Of a stretch of 64,000 nucleotides of DNA, positions 33,255 to 41,703 are shown piece by piece. The notes beneath the pieces were generated by a model. The model was not told where the DNA came from and searched no databases. It was given only the letters and a program-made list of their open reading frames with translations. Source of the DNA: an uncultured Gammaproteobacteria bacterium (GTDB lineage Bacteria; Pseudomonadota; Gammaproteobacteria; Eutrophobiales; Eutrophobiaceae); NCBI GenBank assembly GCA_958295485.1, contig OY282354.1, positions 186,001 through 250,000 of the forward strand, in the 5' to 3' direction. Both the position numbers and the translations under genes were made by a program. The stretch's first letter is position 1; each line of letters opens with the position of its first letter.

Positions 33255-33272
33255 GGGGGGGGGGGGGGGGGG
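33255..33272 (+). repeat. run of 18 G
   Basis: Uninterrupted G18 (C18 on the minus strand) in a gene-poor region about 450 bases upstream of the FGE lipoprotein and about 370 bases upstream of the TonB receptor. Tracts of this kind are known to change length by slippage. Sequencing error in length is also likely. Confidence 0.9.
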
Positions 33273-33510
33273 AATAGTGGAAACGTCGGCGTTCACCGAC
33301 AGGGCGTCCAGGTCAATGCCAGCGCCAAGCCGCGATTGGCGGGCAGCCCGCGCAACCCAACCGCCGGCGCAAATCAACCGTTCAAACAGCGCCTTTTCCC
33401 CTTGTGTTTGCAAAGTAAATGGTTCTTTATTCCTGATTTGCCGGTTATCCTAATAGAAACCATGGATGAATGTCAACACTTGTTTTTTTCAAGTTGCCGG
33501 CCGTGAGATT

Positions 33511-33542
33511 AACTTGCATTTGCAAGTTGAATTTACGATAAT
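33511..33542 (+). promoter_or_regulatory. promoter with overlapping 18-base palindrome upstream of TonB receptor
   Basis: TTGCAT (33514-33519) and GATAAT (33537-33542) with a 17-base spacer fit a sigma-70 promoter about 100 bases before the receptor ATG. The perfect palindrome AACTTGCATTTGCAAGTT (33511-33528) covers the -35 box, as expected for a repressor operator. The regulator is unknown. Confidence 0.55.
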
Positions 33543-33642
33543 TTATCGGGCAAGCCGGCCCTGATATAAGGGATACACTGACTTAATCAGGGGTTTCTGA
33601 TAATTTTACAGCTTGAATCCGTCGTTGACTGGGGAGAATTCG

Positions 33643-36138
33643 ATGTCACTTTACGAATTACAAAAACAGGTTGGCAGTTTGGCCGCGCGATTGCCGGCAA
33701 CCCTTCTCTTGCTGTTCGTTATAAACCCCGTCACCGTGGTTGCGCAGGAAGAGTCATTGCTCGAAGAAATTGTAGTCACTGCGCAGAAACGCGAGCAGAG
33801 CATCCAGAGCATTCCGGTTGCCGTTACCGCCCTGTCCGGGGAACAACTCGTCGAATACGGCATTACCGACGTGTTTGATTTGCAGCAAAACATACCCGGT
33901 CTCATCGCGGATCAAAGCCAGAACTCGACCACGGCCAATTTCGCTATCCGGGGCGTCGGGACCAGCGCGCAGAATTTCGGTTTGGAGTCTTCGGTCGGCC
34001 TTTATGTTGACGGCGTGTACCGCTCGAGACAAAGTTCAATGATCAATGAGTTGACCGATATTGAACGCGTGGAGGTGCTGCGGGGACCGCAAGGCACCCT
34101 GTTCGGGCGCAACACCCCCTCCGGCGCGATCCTACTCAACACCGTCGCGCCTGAGCACGACGCCGGTGGCTATTTCGAGTTGACCTATGGCAACCTCGAC
34201 CTGTTCAGCGCCAACGGCGCGTTCGGCGGCGCGCTGGTGGAAGACGTGCTCGCGGCCCGCGTCACCGGCTTCCTCGCCAGCCGCGACGGGCACGTCGATG
34301 ATACCGGCCTTGGCGAGAATACGATCAATGACCGTGACCGCAAGGGCGGCCGGGCGCAGTTGTTGTATACACCCAACGACGACTTGTCGGTGCGGGTGAT
34401 ATTGGATTACGCCGAACTCAATGAAATCTGTTGCGCCGCCGTGGCCCTGCGCAACAATTTTTTCGGCTTCGGCAACCGACCCGGTTCCGACTCCTTGTTG
34501 ACCTTGTTGGGCGCATCCGTCATCCCGGGGAACCGGTTATTCGACGACGTCGTGAGCCTGAATTACCTGCCGGTATCCTCCAACGAAGATAGGGGGGTTT
34601 CCGCGGAGATCAATTGGGAGGTCGGCCCCGGCAGGATTACCTCCATCAGCGCGTTTCGAAATTTCGATACGTCTGACGATGTCGACGCGGATTTCAGCCC
34701 GCTCGACATAATCCGCTATTCGACCCGGGGTGAATCCGATACCTTTTCCCAGGAGTTGCGGTTCACCCATAACGGCGCGCGGTTCAGCTACATTGCCGGC
34801 GCGTATTATTTCACCCAGGACCTCGAAAGCGACGCAGCCACGACGGCCGGCGCCTTTACCGAACCGTTCCTGCTTGGCGACCCCAATTTGAGGGCCGTCG
34901 TCAACGGCCTTAATTCCTTGTCGATGGCGACCGGCGGGCTGGTCCCCATGGCGGCTCCCCTGTTCGTGCCCGGCACTAGCGCGCGCGACGTGATGGTCCA
35001 GGATCATGAAGCTTGGGCATTGTTCGGCCAAGTCGATTTTCGCTTGACGGAGCAGCTCGAGTTGTCGGCAGGACTGCGCTACACCGATGAACGCAAGGAA
35101 CTCATCGGCACGTTCACCCAGGGCAATACCGGCCCGGCGCCTGATTTCCAGGCTATCGGTACCAATCTTGCGCTGGTAGCCGCCGGCTTGGCTCGGCCGG
35201 ATATCCCGACGTTAAGCCCACTGTTCTTCCCGGGGTGGGGGTTTTACCTGGAGCCGAGATTCAGTCCGCGCCCGAACCTGGATGAAACGCTGAAAGACAG
35301 CCAGATCACCTGGAATGCCAGGCTGAGCTGGTTCGCCAACAACGACTTGATGTTGTACGCGGGTTACGCGACCGGCTTCAAATCCGGCGGCACCAATACC
35401 GACCGACTTCACCCGGCGCTCAGCCAGCTATTCGATGCTGAAACGTCGGAAGCATTCGAGGTGGGCGTGAAGACGGATTTCCCGGAACAGAACCTGCGGG
35501 CGAACCTGACCCTGCACTACACCACCATTGATGATTTTCAGGCCAATTCCTTTACAGGCAACACGTTCAACCTGCAGAATGCCGGCAAGTTGGAGGCCAA
35601 GGGCGGCGAGTTGGAGGTGACGTGGAGACCCACCGCCGGTTTGATATTGAGCGGCGCCTATATCTACAACGACGCTGAATACGACTCCTTTGTCCGTGGC
35701 ACCTGTTGGATAGCAACGCCCTTCCAGACCGGTCAACCGGACCCGGGCCAAGGCAGTCCGGGAAGTGGAGTTTGTGACCGCACCGGCGATCGGGTATCCG
35801 GCAACCCGGAGCATACCGTTATCCTGTCGGCAACCGCTTCTTACCCGATCAACGAGGCCCTGGGCGGGTATCTTCACGCTGACTACAACCACCGCAGCAA
35901 TATCGTCATGGACGGCAACGCCGATCCGCTCAAGCTCCAGGATGGCTTCGGGTTGTTGAACGTCCGCGCCGGCCTGGTATTGGAAGGTTTCGATCTCGAC
36001 GTCGCCTTATGGGCGCGCAACCTGTTGGACGAGGACTATCACGGCCTCGTGTTTGACGTGCCGTTGCAGAACGGCAAGCTGAACACCTACGCGCGTGAAC
36101 CCCGCACCTTCGGGGTAACGGTTCGCAAATTATTCTGA
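33643..36138 (+). CDS. TonB-dependent outer-membrane receptor
   Basis: Active-transport receptor of 831 residues from ATG 33643 (GGGGAG upstream); a TTG at 33613 is less likely. Signal peptide ends VVAQ; TonB-box-like EEIVVTAQKREQSIQSIPVA follows. The plug domain includes IRGVGTSAQNFGLESSVGLY, VDGVYRSRQ and IERVEVLRGPQGTLFGRNTP. The barrel ends TFGVTVRKLF, with the terminal Phe usual for outer-membrane proteins. It resembles the large sphingomonad-type receptor family with unknown substrates. Its last about 11 codons are part of the sequence shared with the oprP leader, and the oprP-derived scrap begins immediately after its stop. Confidence 0.93.
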   Translation: MSLYELQKQVGSLAARLPATLLLLFVINPVTVVAQEESLLEEIVVTAQKREQSIQSIPVAVTALSGEQLVEYGITDVFDLQQNIPGLIADQSQNSTTANFAIRGVGTSAQNFGLESSVGLYVDGVYRSRQSSMINELTDIERVEVLRGPQGTLFGRNTPSGAILLNTVAPEHDAGGYFELTYGNLDLFSANGAFGGALVEDVLAARVTGFLASRDGHVDDTGLGENTINDRDRKGGRAQLLYTPNDDLSVRVILDYAELNEICCAAVALRNNFFGFGNRPGSDSLLTLLGASVIPGNRLFDDVVSLNYLPVSSNEDRGVSAEINWEVGPGRITSISAFRNFDTSDDVDADFSPLDIIRYSTRGESDTFSQELRFTHNGARFSYIAGAYYFTQDLESDAATTAGAFTEPFLLGDPNLRAVVNGLNSLSMATGGLVPMAAPLFVPGTSARDVMVQDHEAWALFGQVDFRLTEQLELSAGLRYTDERKELIGTFTQGNTGPAPDFQAIGTNLALVAAGLARPDIPTLSPLFFPGWGFYLEPRFSPRPNLDETLKDSQITWNARLSWFANNDLMLYAGYATGFKSGGTNTDRLHPALSQLFDAETSEAFEVGVKTDFPEQNLRANLTLHYTTIDDFQANSFTGNTFNLQNAGKLEAKGGELEVTWRPTAGLILSGAYIYNDAEYDSFVRGTCWIATPFQTGQPDPGQGSPGSGVCDRTGDRVSGNPEHTVILSATASYPINEALGGYLHADYNHRSNIVMDGNADPLKLQDGFGLLNVRAGLVLEGFDLDVALWARNLLDEDYHGLVFDVPLQNGKLNTYAREPRTFGVTVRKLF

Positions 36139-36203
36139 AACCCTCCCCGCTCCCTCAAGGAACCTGCCATACAAGGACTTCCGCGAAAATAAACCCGCGG
36201 ATG
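36105..36203 (+). repeat. copy of porin leader segment (matches 11832-11930)
   Basis: Ninety-nine bases identical to 11832-11930 except ATG to GCG at the porin start codon (36183-36185). The first part doubles as the 3' end of the TonB receptor. The match ends at GATG, where it joins the porin 3' end. Confidence 0.93.
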
Positions 36204-36320
36204 TTCAAGTTGAACTACGTCAAAACGCTCTGTGATAACGGCGGCCTTGACACTTGTGACTGGGGGATTGACGCCGGCGACCCCGAGTACCTGTCATTCC
36301 GAACCCAAGCATTCTTTTAG
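36183..36320 (+). pseudogene. oprP remnant with internal deletion and destroyed start codon
   Basis: Five-prime codons of the porin gene (from 11910) fused in frame to its last about 40 codons (from 13302) at a shared GATG, removing about 1.37 kb. The frame still reads KINPRMFKLNYVKTLCDNGG ... DPEYLSFRTQAFF and ends in TAG 36318-36320, but the ATG has become GCG, so it is not expected to be translated. It follows the TonB receptor stop by 45 bases. Confidence 0.92.
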
Positions 36321-36334
36321 AAAACAGGGGGCAA

Positions 36335-36350
36335 TGTGATTTTTCTCACA
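36335..36350. promoter_or_regulatory. CRP-like site upstream of comEA-like copy B
   Basis: TGTGATTTTTCTCACA, the same perfect TGTGA-N6-TCACA arrangement as at 13433-13448, 15 bases after the remnant's stop and 105 bases before the copy B start. It is retained although about five of the next 35 bases differ between the copies. Confidence 0.6.
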
Positions 36351-36455
36351 ATCCTGCTCACTCTTTCCTTTCCAGATCATCCCGACCGGCTAAAATTATC
36401 TTCACCGTAAAGAAATTATTTATGGAAAATACAATAGTCTAACCAGGAGATCATT

Positions 36456-36725
36456 ATGAAAATGTTAAGGAATCTTGTTTTTGTGGCTTTTGTCAGTCTC
36501 CCGGCAATGCTTCTCGCCGACGAGACAATCAACATAAACACTGCGGACAAGGAAACATTAATGCTCATTAACGGCATCGGCGAGAAACTCGCCGCCGCCA
36601 TTATCAGTTACCGTGAAGAAAACGGCGGGTTCGCATCTCCGGAGGAGCTTGCCAACATCAGGGGCATAGGCCCATCCATGCTTGATAAACATAAAGACGT
36701 TTTAATGGTAGGCGAGTCTGAATGA
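36456..36725 (+). CDS. ComEA-like helix-hairpin-helix secreted protein, copy B
   Basis: Near-identical twin of the gene at 13554-13823: 89 residues, signal peptide plus two helix-hairpin-helix motifs (ININTADKETLMLINGIGEK; FASPEELANIRGIGPSML). Three residues differ (V11A, S39N and S73P by my numbering), from five base changes. The Shine-Dalgarno site, promoter region and CRP-like site are preserved. It lies in the original chromosomal position upstream of leuS if the duplication model is right. Function is as for copy A: possible DNA uptake, by family only. Confidence 0.9.
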   Translation: MKMLRNLVFVAFVSLPAMLLADETININTADKETLMLINGIGEKLAAAIISYREENGGFASPEELANIRGIGPSMLDKHKDVLMVGESE

Positions 36726-37069
36726 CAGCGGAGGAAAAACAGCAGGAAGCAACCTGACAGGTCACTTGATTTACCCCGACAGCCCCCTGTTCCCCCATTA
36801 TCTCCTTGATGGTCCTTTCGTTTCCTATGAAGGGGGCTTCAGGGGGTCTGAAGGGTCAGAAATACTATTTGATGGTAGGTGAGTCTGAGTAACAACGGAA
36901 GAAAAACAGCAGGAATTAACATTACAGGTCACTTGATTTACCCCGACAGCCCCCTGTTCCCCCAACCATTATCTCCTTATGCTCCTCCTCGTTTCCTGTG
37001 GAGGGGGTTTCAGGGGGTCTGAAGGGTCAGAAATACTATCTCCGGCAGCGCGCGGCGTATCATTCGGCA

Positions 37070-37474
37070 GGCCCGAAAGCGTTGCCCGACAAACCCCCTG
37101 TAAGCTCGCACGTTCACACCCGACTCCCACACAATTTCCCTGGGCCTGAAGTCGCCTGGGCGCGAAGGAGGCAGTTTGATTTTAATATCGTATAGAAAAA
37201 CCCGAACATTTTCTTTGTTCCCGACAAAGCCTGCTCTGGCAGTTGTTTACTTTACGGGAACCGATAAAATAGGGTTTTCGCCTTGAAGCGCACAACATGA
37301 CCAACAGCGAGTTGATATTAGAGTTTCCCGCCAAAAGAACCAAACCCGCTCTCCGGCGCCGGGCAAAGCCGCTGTAGGAGGCGAGTCATGCTGTCAACGG
37401 CTGTATGCCTCTACTTGTTCGTTGCAAGTCCTCTGCTGTATCCTTCCCACTTCCCGAAACCAATAAGGCATTAA
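37070..37474 (+). other. leuS upstream region, no gene seen
   Basis: About 400 bases. It contains the likely leuS promoter (37243-37270) and a leader of about 200 bases with CGCTCTCCGGCGCCGGGC-type GC palindromes. No leader peptide rich in leucine codons and no T-box-like element is evident. Confidence 0.4.
37243..37270 (+). promoter_or_regulatory. putative leuS promoter
   Basis: TTGTTT (37243-37248) and TAAAAT (37265-37270), 16-base spacer, followed by AGGG. It gives a 5' leader of about 200 bases before the leuS ATG. Confidence 0.4.
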
Positions 37475-40054
37475 ATGGATACAGCTTACGAACCGCAAAA
37501 AATCGAGACCGAAGTTCAAGCCTTCTGGGAGAAAAACCGTTCTTTTAAAGTGACCGAAGACCCCGACAGGGAAAAGTTTTACTGCCTGTCCATGTTTCCT
37601 TATCCGAGCGGCAAATTACACATGGGTCACGTGCGCAATTACACCATCGGCGACGTCATCTCCCGTTATCAGCGCCTGCAGGGCAAGAACGTACTCCAGC
37701 CCATGGGCTGGGACGCCTTTGGATTGCCCGCTGAAAATGCGGCAATAGAAAATCGGACGCCGCCGGCAAAATGGACTTACCAGAATATCGATTACATGCG
37801 TAAGCAATTAAAACGATTGGGATTCGCTTATGACTGGGACCGGGAAATCGCGACGTGCAAGCCGGATTATTACCGGTGGGAACAATGGTTTTTTATCGAG
37901 TTATACAAAAAAGGCCTGGTGTATAAAAAAACCGCGACGGTCAACTGGGACCCCGTGGACCAAACTGTGCTTGCCAACGAACAGGTGATTGACGGCAAGG
38001 GCTGGCGCTCGGGCGCCGTTGTTGAAAGAAAAGAAATACCCCAGTGGTTTTTGAAGATCACCGAATACAGTGAAGAATTGCTGAGCGAATTGGATAACCT
38101 GCCCGGCTGGCCCGAGTCGGTGCGTACGATGCAACGAAACTGGATAGGCCGCTCGGAAGGGCTTGAGGTTGATTTTCGCCGGGCCGGGGGCAATGACAAG
38201 CTGACCATTTTCACCACCCGTCCCGATACCCTTTTCGGTGTCAGTTATATGGCTGTCGCCATTGACCACCCGTTTGCCGTCGCCGCCGCTGAAAAAAATA
38301 CGGACATCGCGGCATTTTTGGAAAAGTGTCGTCAGGCCGGCGCTTCCGAAGCCGAATTGGAAACCATGGAAAAAGAGGGCAGGCCCCTGGGAGTCGACGT
38401 GGTTCACCCCCTCACGAACGAATTGTTGCCCGTCTGGGTCGCCAATTTCGTGTTGATGAGTTACGGTACCGGCGCCATCATGGCGGTGCCCGGCCATGAT
38501 CACCGGGATTGGGAATTTGCAAAAAAATACGATCTTGATATCAAGCCGGTGATATATCCGGCAGATGGCGGCCCGCTGAACCTTGACGATGGCGCCTACG
38601 TTGAAAAAGGCCTGTTGAAGCGCTCGGGCGCGTTTGACGGCCTCACCTCGGAACAGGCGGTTGCCGCGGTTGCCGACCACATTGAAGAGATGAAAGCCGG
38701 CTCGCGCAGGGTCAACTACCGGTTGCGCGACTGGGGCATTTCCCGACAACGCTATTGGGGTTGTCCCATACCAATGATAGCCGCTGAAGACGGCGACTCG
38801 ATTCCCGTGCCTGGCGGTGAACTGCCTGTGACGCTGCCTGAATACGTTGAGTTCTCCGGCGTGCGCTCACCCTTGAACGACATGGATGACTTCTTGAACG
38901 CGTCACATCCCGATACCGGGCAAACAGCCCGGCGGGAGACCGACACCTTCGATACGTTTTTCGAGTCATCCTGGTATTTCGTCCGCTTCTGCTGTCCCGA
39001 CAACCAGGCAGCCATGTTGGATGAACGCGCGGACTACTGGTTGCCCGTGGATCAATACGTCGGTGGCATAGAGCATGCCGTATTGCATCTTTTATACGCG
39101 CGGTTTTTTCTCAAGCTCATGCGCGACCAGGGACTGACCAGGTATGGCGAACCATTTAAAAACCTGTTGACCCAGGGCATGGTTGTCGCCGAGACCTTTT
39201 ACCGGGAAGAGCAGGGCCGCAGGACTTATTTTAATTACAAAGACGTGGAACTTGAACGTGACGCCAAAGGCGGGAGCGCTGCGGCGCGTCTTATATCCGA
39301 TGGTCAGCCCGTGACTATCGGCAAGACAGAAAAGATGTCCAAGTCAAAGAATAACGGCGTTGATCCACAGGACATGATCGATAAATACGGCGCGGATACG
39401 GTGCGTTTATTTGTGATGTTTGCATCACCGCCTGAGCAGAGTCTGGAATGGTCGGATGCGGGGGTTGAAGGGGCTTACCGCTTTCTCAAACGATACTGGA
39501 AATTCGCCCTGGACAACTGCCTCGCCGAGGCACGGGCGGAAGCGACGGCGTTCACCGAAGAGCAACGACAGGTGCGCCGTAAAATTCACCGGACTATTAT
39601 CAAGGTCAACGATGACATCGGCCGGCGTTATACCTTCAATACCGCTATAGCGGCGACGATGGAGTTGATGAACGCGTTGACCCGCATGGACGATCAGTCT
39701 GAAAACAGCAAGGCCATCAGACGCGAGGGGTTGGAGGTCATTACCCTGCTGTTATCGCCCATCGTTCCTCATATCACCGATAAAATCTGGCGCGCGCTAA
39801 AAAAGGAGGCGTCGATTATTGACGCCGGCTGGCCGAAGGTGGATGAAACAGCATTAATCCGGGATGAGATGCGGTTGATAGTGCAGGTGAACGGGAAAAA
39901 GCGCGGGGAAATCTCCGTCCCGGTCGACGCGGACGAAGATACGATAAAGTCAGACGCATTGAAAAATGAAAACATACAACGGCATACCGCCGGGAAAGAA
40001 ATCGTTAAAATGATCATCGTGCCGCAACGCCTGGTGAACGTTGTCGTGAAATAG
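37475..40054 (+). CDS. leuS: leucyl-tRNA synthetase
   Basis: Charges tRNA-Leu with leucine. The 859-residue enzyme has the bacterial length and order: [20 protein letters not shown] opening, HMGH (the HIGH motif) in [12 protein letters not shown] at about residue 50, the editing domain with [20 protein letters not shown], leucine-specific sequence, [11 protein letters not shown] (KMSKS loop) at about 625, anticodon-binding domain, and a C-terminal domain ending [12 protein letters not shown]. First of the collinear group leuS-lptE-holA-proA-nadD-rsfS, the order found in Pseudomonas-like genomes. Confidence 0.98.
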   Translation: MDTAYEPQKIETEVQAFWEKNRSFKVTEDPDREKFYCLSMFPYPSGKLHMGHVRNYTIGDVISRYQRLQGKNVLQPMGWDAFGLPAENAAIENRTPPAKWTYQNIDYMRKQLKRLGFAYDWDREIATCKPDYYRWEQWFFIELYKKGLVYKKTATVNWDPVDQTVLANEQVIDGKGWRSGAVVERKEIPQWFLKITEYSEELLSELDNLPGWPESVRTMQRNWIGRSEGLEVDFRRAGGNDKLTIFTTRPDTLFGVSYMAVAIDHPFAVAAAEKNTDIAAFLEKCRQAGASEAELETMEKEGRPLGVDVVHPLTNELLPVWVANFVLMSYGTGAIMAVPGHDHRDWEFAKKYDLDIKPVIYPADGGPLNLDDGAYVEKGLLKRSGAFDGLTSEQAVAAVADHIEEMKAGSRRVNYRLRDWGISRQRYWGCPIPMIAAEDGDSIPVPGGELPVTLPEYVEFSGVRSPLNDMDDFLNASHPDTGQTARRETDTFDTFFESSWYFVRFCCPDNQAAMLDERADYWLPVDQYVGGIEHAVLHLLYARFFLKLMRDQGLTRYGEPFKNLLTQGMVVAETFYREEQGRRTYFNYKDVELERDAKGGSAAARLISDGQPVTIGKTEKMSKSKNNGVDPQDMIDKYGADTVRLFVMFASPPEQSLEWSDAGVEGAYRFLKRYWKFALDNCLAEARAEATAFTEEQRQVRRKIHRTIIKVNDDIGRRYTFNTAIAATMELMNALTRMDDQSENSKAIRREGLEVITLLLSPIVPHITDKIWRALKKEASIIDAGWPKVDETALIRDEMRLIVQVNGKKRGEISVPVDADEDTIKSDALKNENIQRHTAGKEIVKMIIVPQRLVNVVVK

Positions 40055-40133
40055 CGCCGAATTCAGCGCCTGTATCATTTACCCGATGATTTTATTCCCT
40101 ATCCGGCGATTTCATATTAGAATTCGAACTGAA

Positions 40134-40634
40134 ATGAAGATCCTGATATTGCACATTGCTTTACTCGTCCTGATCCTGGCGCAGGGTTGTGGCTTTCATT
40201 TACGCGGTCACGCCCCGGAAACCCGTTTGGAGCGCCTGTCCGGCGTTTATGTCAGCGCAATCGCCGCCAGCCAAATCGCCGATGAAGTAAAATCCCAATT
40301 GACAATTGCCAACGTCAGCATCAAGACCAGCATGGAAGGGGCTGATTACTCACTGACTTTATCTAATGAAAAGTTTGACCGGAGAGTACTAAGCGTCTCC
40401 GCTGAGACCGGGAAGGTGGAGGAGTATCAGATTACTTTCACAAGCCTTATCAGCATCAGCAGTGCCGGTGGCGAACAGCTTGTGAATAATGAAATAATCC
40501 GGGTTTCCAAAGATTACACATTCGATGAAGAAGCGGTTTTGGGGAAATTTGCCGAAGAGGAAATCATCAGGGAAGAATTGGTCGGGCAGGCCGCCGTGCA
40601 AATCATGCGACGGCTCAATGCGGTTACAAAATAG
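40134..40634 (+). CDS. lptE: LPS-assembly lipoprotein LptE
   Basis: Outer-membrane lipoprotein that plugs and supports LptD during lipopolysaccharide export. From ATG 40134 it has 166 residues: signal MKILILHIALLVLILAQGC with the lipobox Cys at about 19, followed by GFHLRGHAPE, the highly typical LptE opening. The body has the family's strand-helix pattern (VKSQLTIANVSIKTS; REELVGQAAVQIMRRL). The frame is open 16 codons upstream but without signal-peptide character. Placed between leuS and holA, as is standard. Confidence 0.93.
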   Translation: MKILILHIALLVLILAQGCGFHLRGHAPETRLERLSGVYVSAIAASQIADEVKSQLTIANVSIKTSMEGADYSLTLSNEKFDRRVLSVSAETGKVEEYQITFTSLISISSAGGEQLVNNEIIRVSKDYTFDEEAVLGKFAEEEIIREELVGQAAVQIMRRLNAVTK

Positions 40635-40652
40635 CGGGCGCTCCGGTGAAAA

Positions 40653-41702
40653 ATGCGGGTTAAAGCAGAGCAGCTTTCTTCACACCTGAGCAAGTTCGGA
40701 TTATTACCCATATATTACGTCAGCGGCGATGAGCCGTTACAGCTGATCGAGGCAACCGATCTTATCCGCGCCCAGGCGCGCGCCAACGGTTATGAAGAAC
40801 GCACCGTCCTTGACGTAGAAACAGGTTTTGACTGGAGCCGATTGCATGAGGCCGGCGCCAATCTCTCTTTATTTTCAACCAAACGCATTATTGAGCTGAA
40901 ACTGGGCGGTCAAAAACCCGGCAGGGAAGGCGGCGCGGCGCTAACTGAATACGCCGCCAACCATTCGCCGGACAACGTATTGTTAATGACGTCGGACAAG
41001 ACAGACAAAAAAACCCAGCAGACAAAATGGTTTAAAGCCCTGGATAAATGCGGCTGTTCGATACAGGTTTGGCCTGTCGGGCCGGCGCAGTTGCCTGGCT
41101 GGATTATGGCGCGCTGCCAACGGCAAAACAAACGCATTGATAAAGATGCCGCCACCCTCATTGCCCAGCGGGTCGAAGGCAACCTGCTTGCGGCAAAACA
41201 GGAAATTGACAAATTGGCGTTGATTGTCGAGAAAGCGGATATCAACAGCGGTGATGTATTGAATATGGTTGTCGATAGCGCCCGGTTTGACGTGTTCGAC
41301 TTGATCGAGAGTGTTTTTCTGGGCAAGCCGGAACGCATAGCGAAGATGTTGCGGGGATTGAAAAAAGAAGGCGTTGAACCCCTCGGTATTTACGGCGCGT
41401 TGATGTGGGCATTCCGCAGGGCTAATTCCATTGCTTATGAGATCTCCCGGGGGAAACCAAAAGAACAGGCATTCAATGCGCATCAGTTATGGAATCAGCG
41501 CAGGACGGCAACCGATACTTTAATAAATCGATTCAGCCCGGACCGGTTGGCCGCCTTGCTGTCCGAGTCGATTATTATCGACAAGGCCCTGAAAGGGGCG
41601 CTCAGGGCGGACAGTTGGCAACTGCTGGAAAGTTTCATGTTCGCCATTGCCGGCGTCCGGCTGGAATCGGGACCACTGCCGAAAAACCAGTATTTTCCTT
41701 GA
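40653..41702 (+). CDS. holA: DNA polymerase III delta subunit
   Basis: Clamp-loader subunit that opens the beta sliding clamp. The 349-residue sequence begins [20 protein letters not shown] and [14 protein letters not shown], where delta proteins start, then AAA+-like domains I and II ([22 protein letters not shown]) and the C-terminal collar domain ([15 protein letters not shown] sequence, here [17 protein letters not shown]). It follows lptE by 18 bases and runs to one base before proA, so the genes form one unit. Confidence 0.95.
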   Translation: MRVKAEQLSSHLSKFGLLPIYYVSGDEPLQLIEATDLIRAQARANGYEERTVLDVETGFDWSRLHEAGANLSLFSTKRIIELKLGGQKPGREGGAALTEYAANHSPDNVLLMTSDKTDKKTQQTKWFKALDKCGCSIQVWPVGPAQLPGWIMARCQRQNKRIDKDAATLIAQRVEGNLLAAKQEIDKLALIVEKADINSGDVLNMVVDSARFDVFDLIESVFLGKPERIAKMLRGLKKEGVEPLGIYGALMWAFRRANSIAYEISRGKPKEQAFNAHQLWNQRRTATDTLINRFSPDRLAALLSESIIIDKALKGALRADSWQLLESFMFAIAGVRLESGPLPKNQYFP

Positions 41703-41703
41703 C

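Larger units (their letters stand above)
32811..33642. other. 832-base region between the FGE lipoprotein and the TonB receptor
   Basis: No convincing gene. It holds a 49-codon minus-strand frame (32985-32836, start MKHILAPLAH, weak ribosome site) that might be a leader peptide, the hairpin at 33018-33052, a run of 18 G at 33255-33272, and the promoter/operator of the downstream receptor at 33511-33542. Longer open frames on both strands have proline or glycine runs produced by the G-tract and no recognisable domain. Confidence 0.5.
36200..37069 (+). repeat. long direct repeat, copy B
   Basis: Counterpart of 13298-13999. After the comEA-like stop the unit of about 170 bases (end of comEA ... 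GGTCAGAAATACTA) is present twice: about 36710-36867 and 36873-37040. The second copy begins with a decayed comEA tail (TGATGGTAGGTGAGTCTGAG). Homology to copy A ends at CATTCGGCAG (37069). Confidence 0.92.

Noticed and set aside
32982..33453. Open frames on both strands (143 codons minus, 94 codons plus) through the G-tract
   Set aside because: They consist largely of proline or glycine runs caused by the homopolymer and have no recognisable domain or start signals.
28000..33600. DGR template repeat and reverse transcriptase near the FGE lipoprotein
   Set aside because: I looked for a second copy of the candidate variable region and for a reverse transcriptase reading frame; neither is visible, so only a relic is claimed.
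13298..37069. Duplication as a simple assembly artefact
   Set aside because: The copies differ at about 15 of 522 bases, have different repeat numbers, and show in-order internal deletions with microhomology, which misassembly would not create. Long reads are still needed for proof.
37070..37474. Leucine attenuator or T-box before leuS
   Set aside because: No run of leucine codons with a terminator, and no T-box core sequence, could be found.
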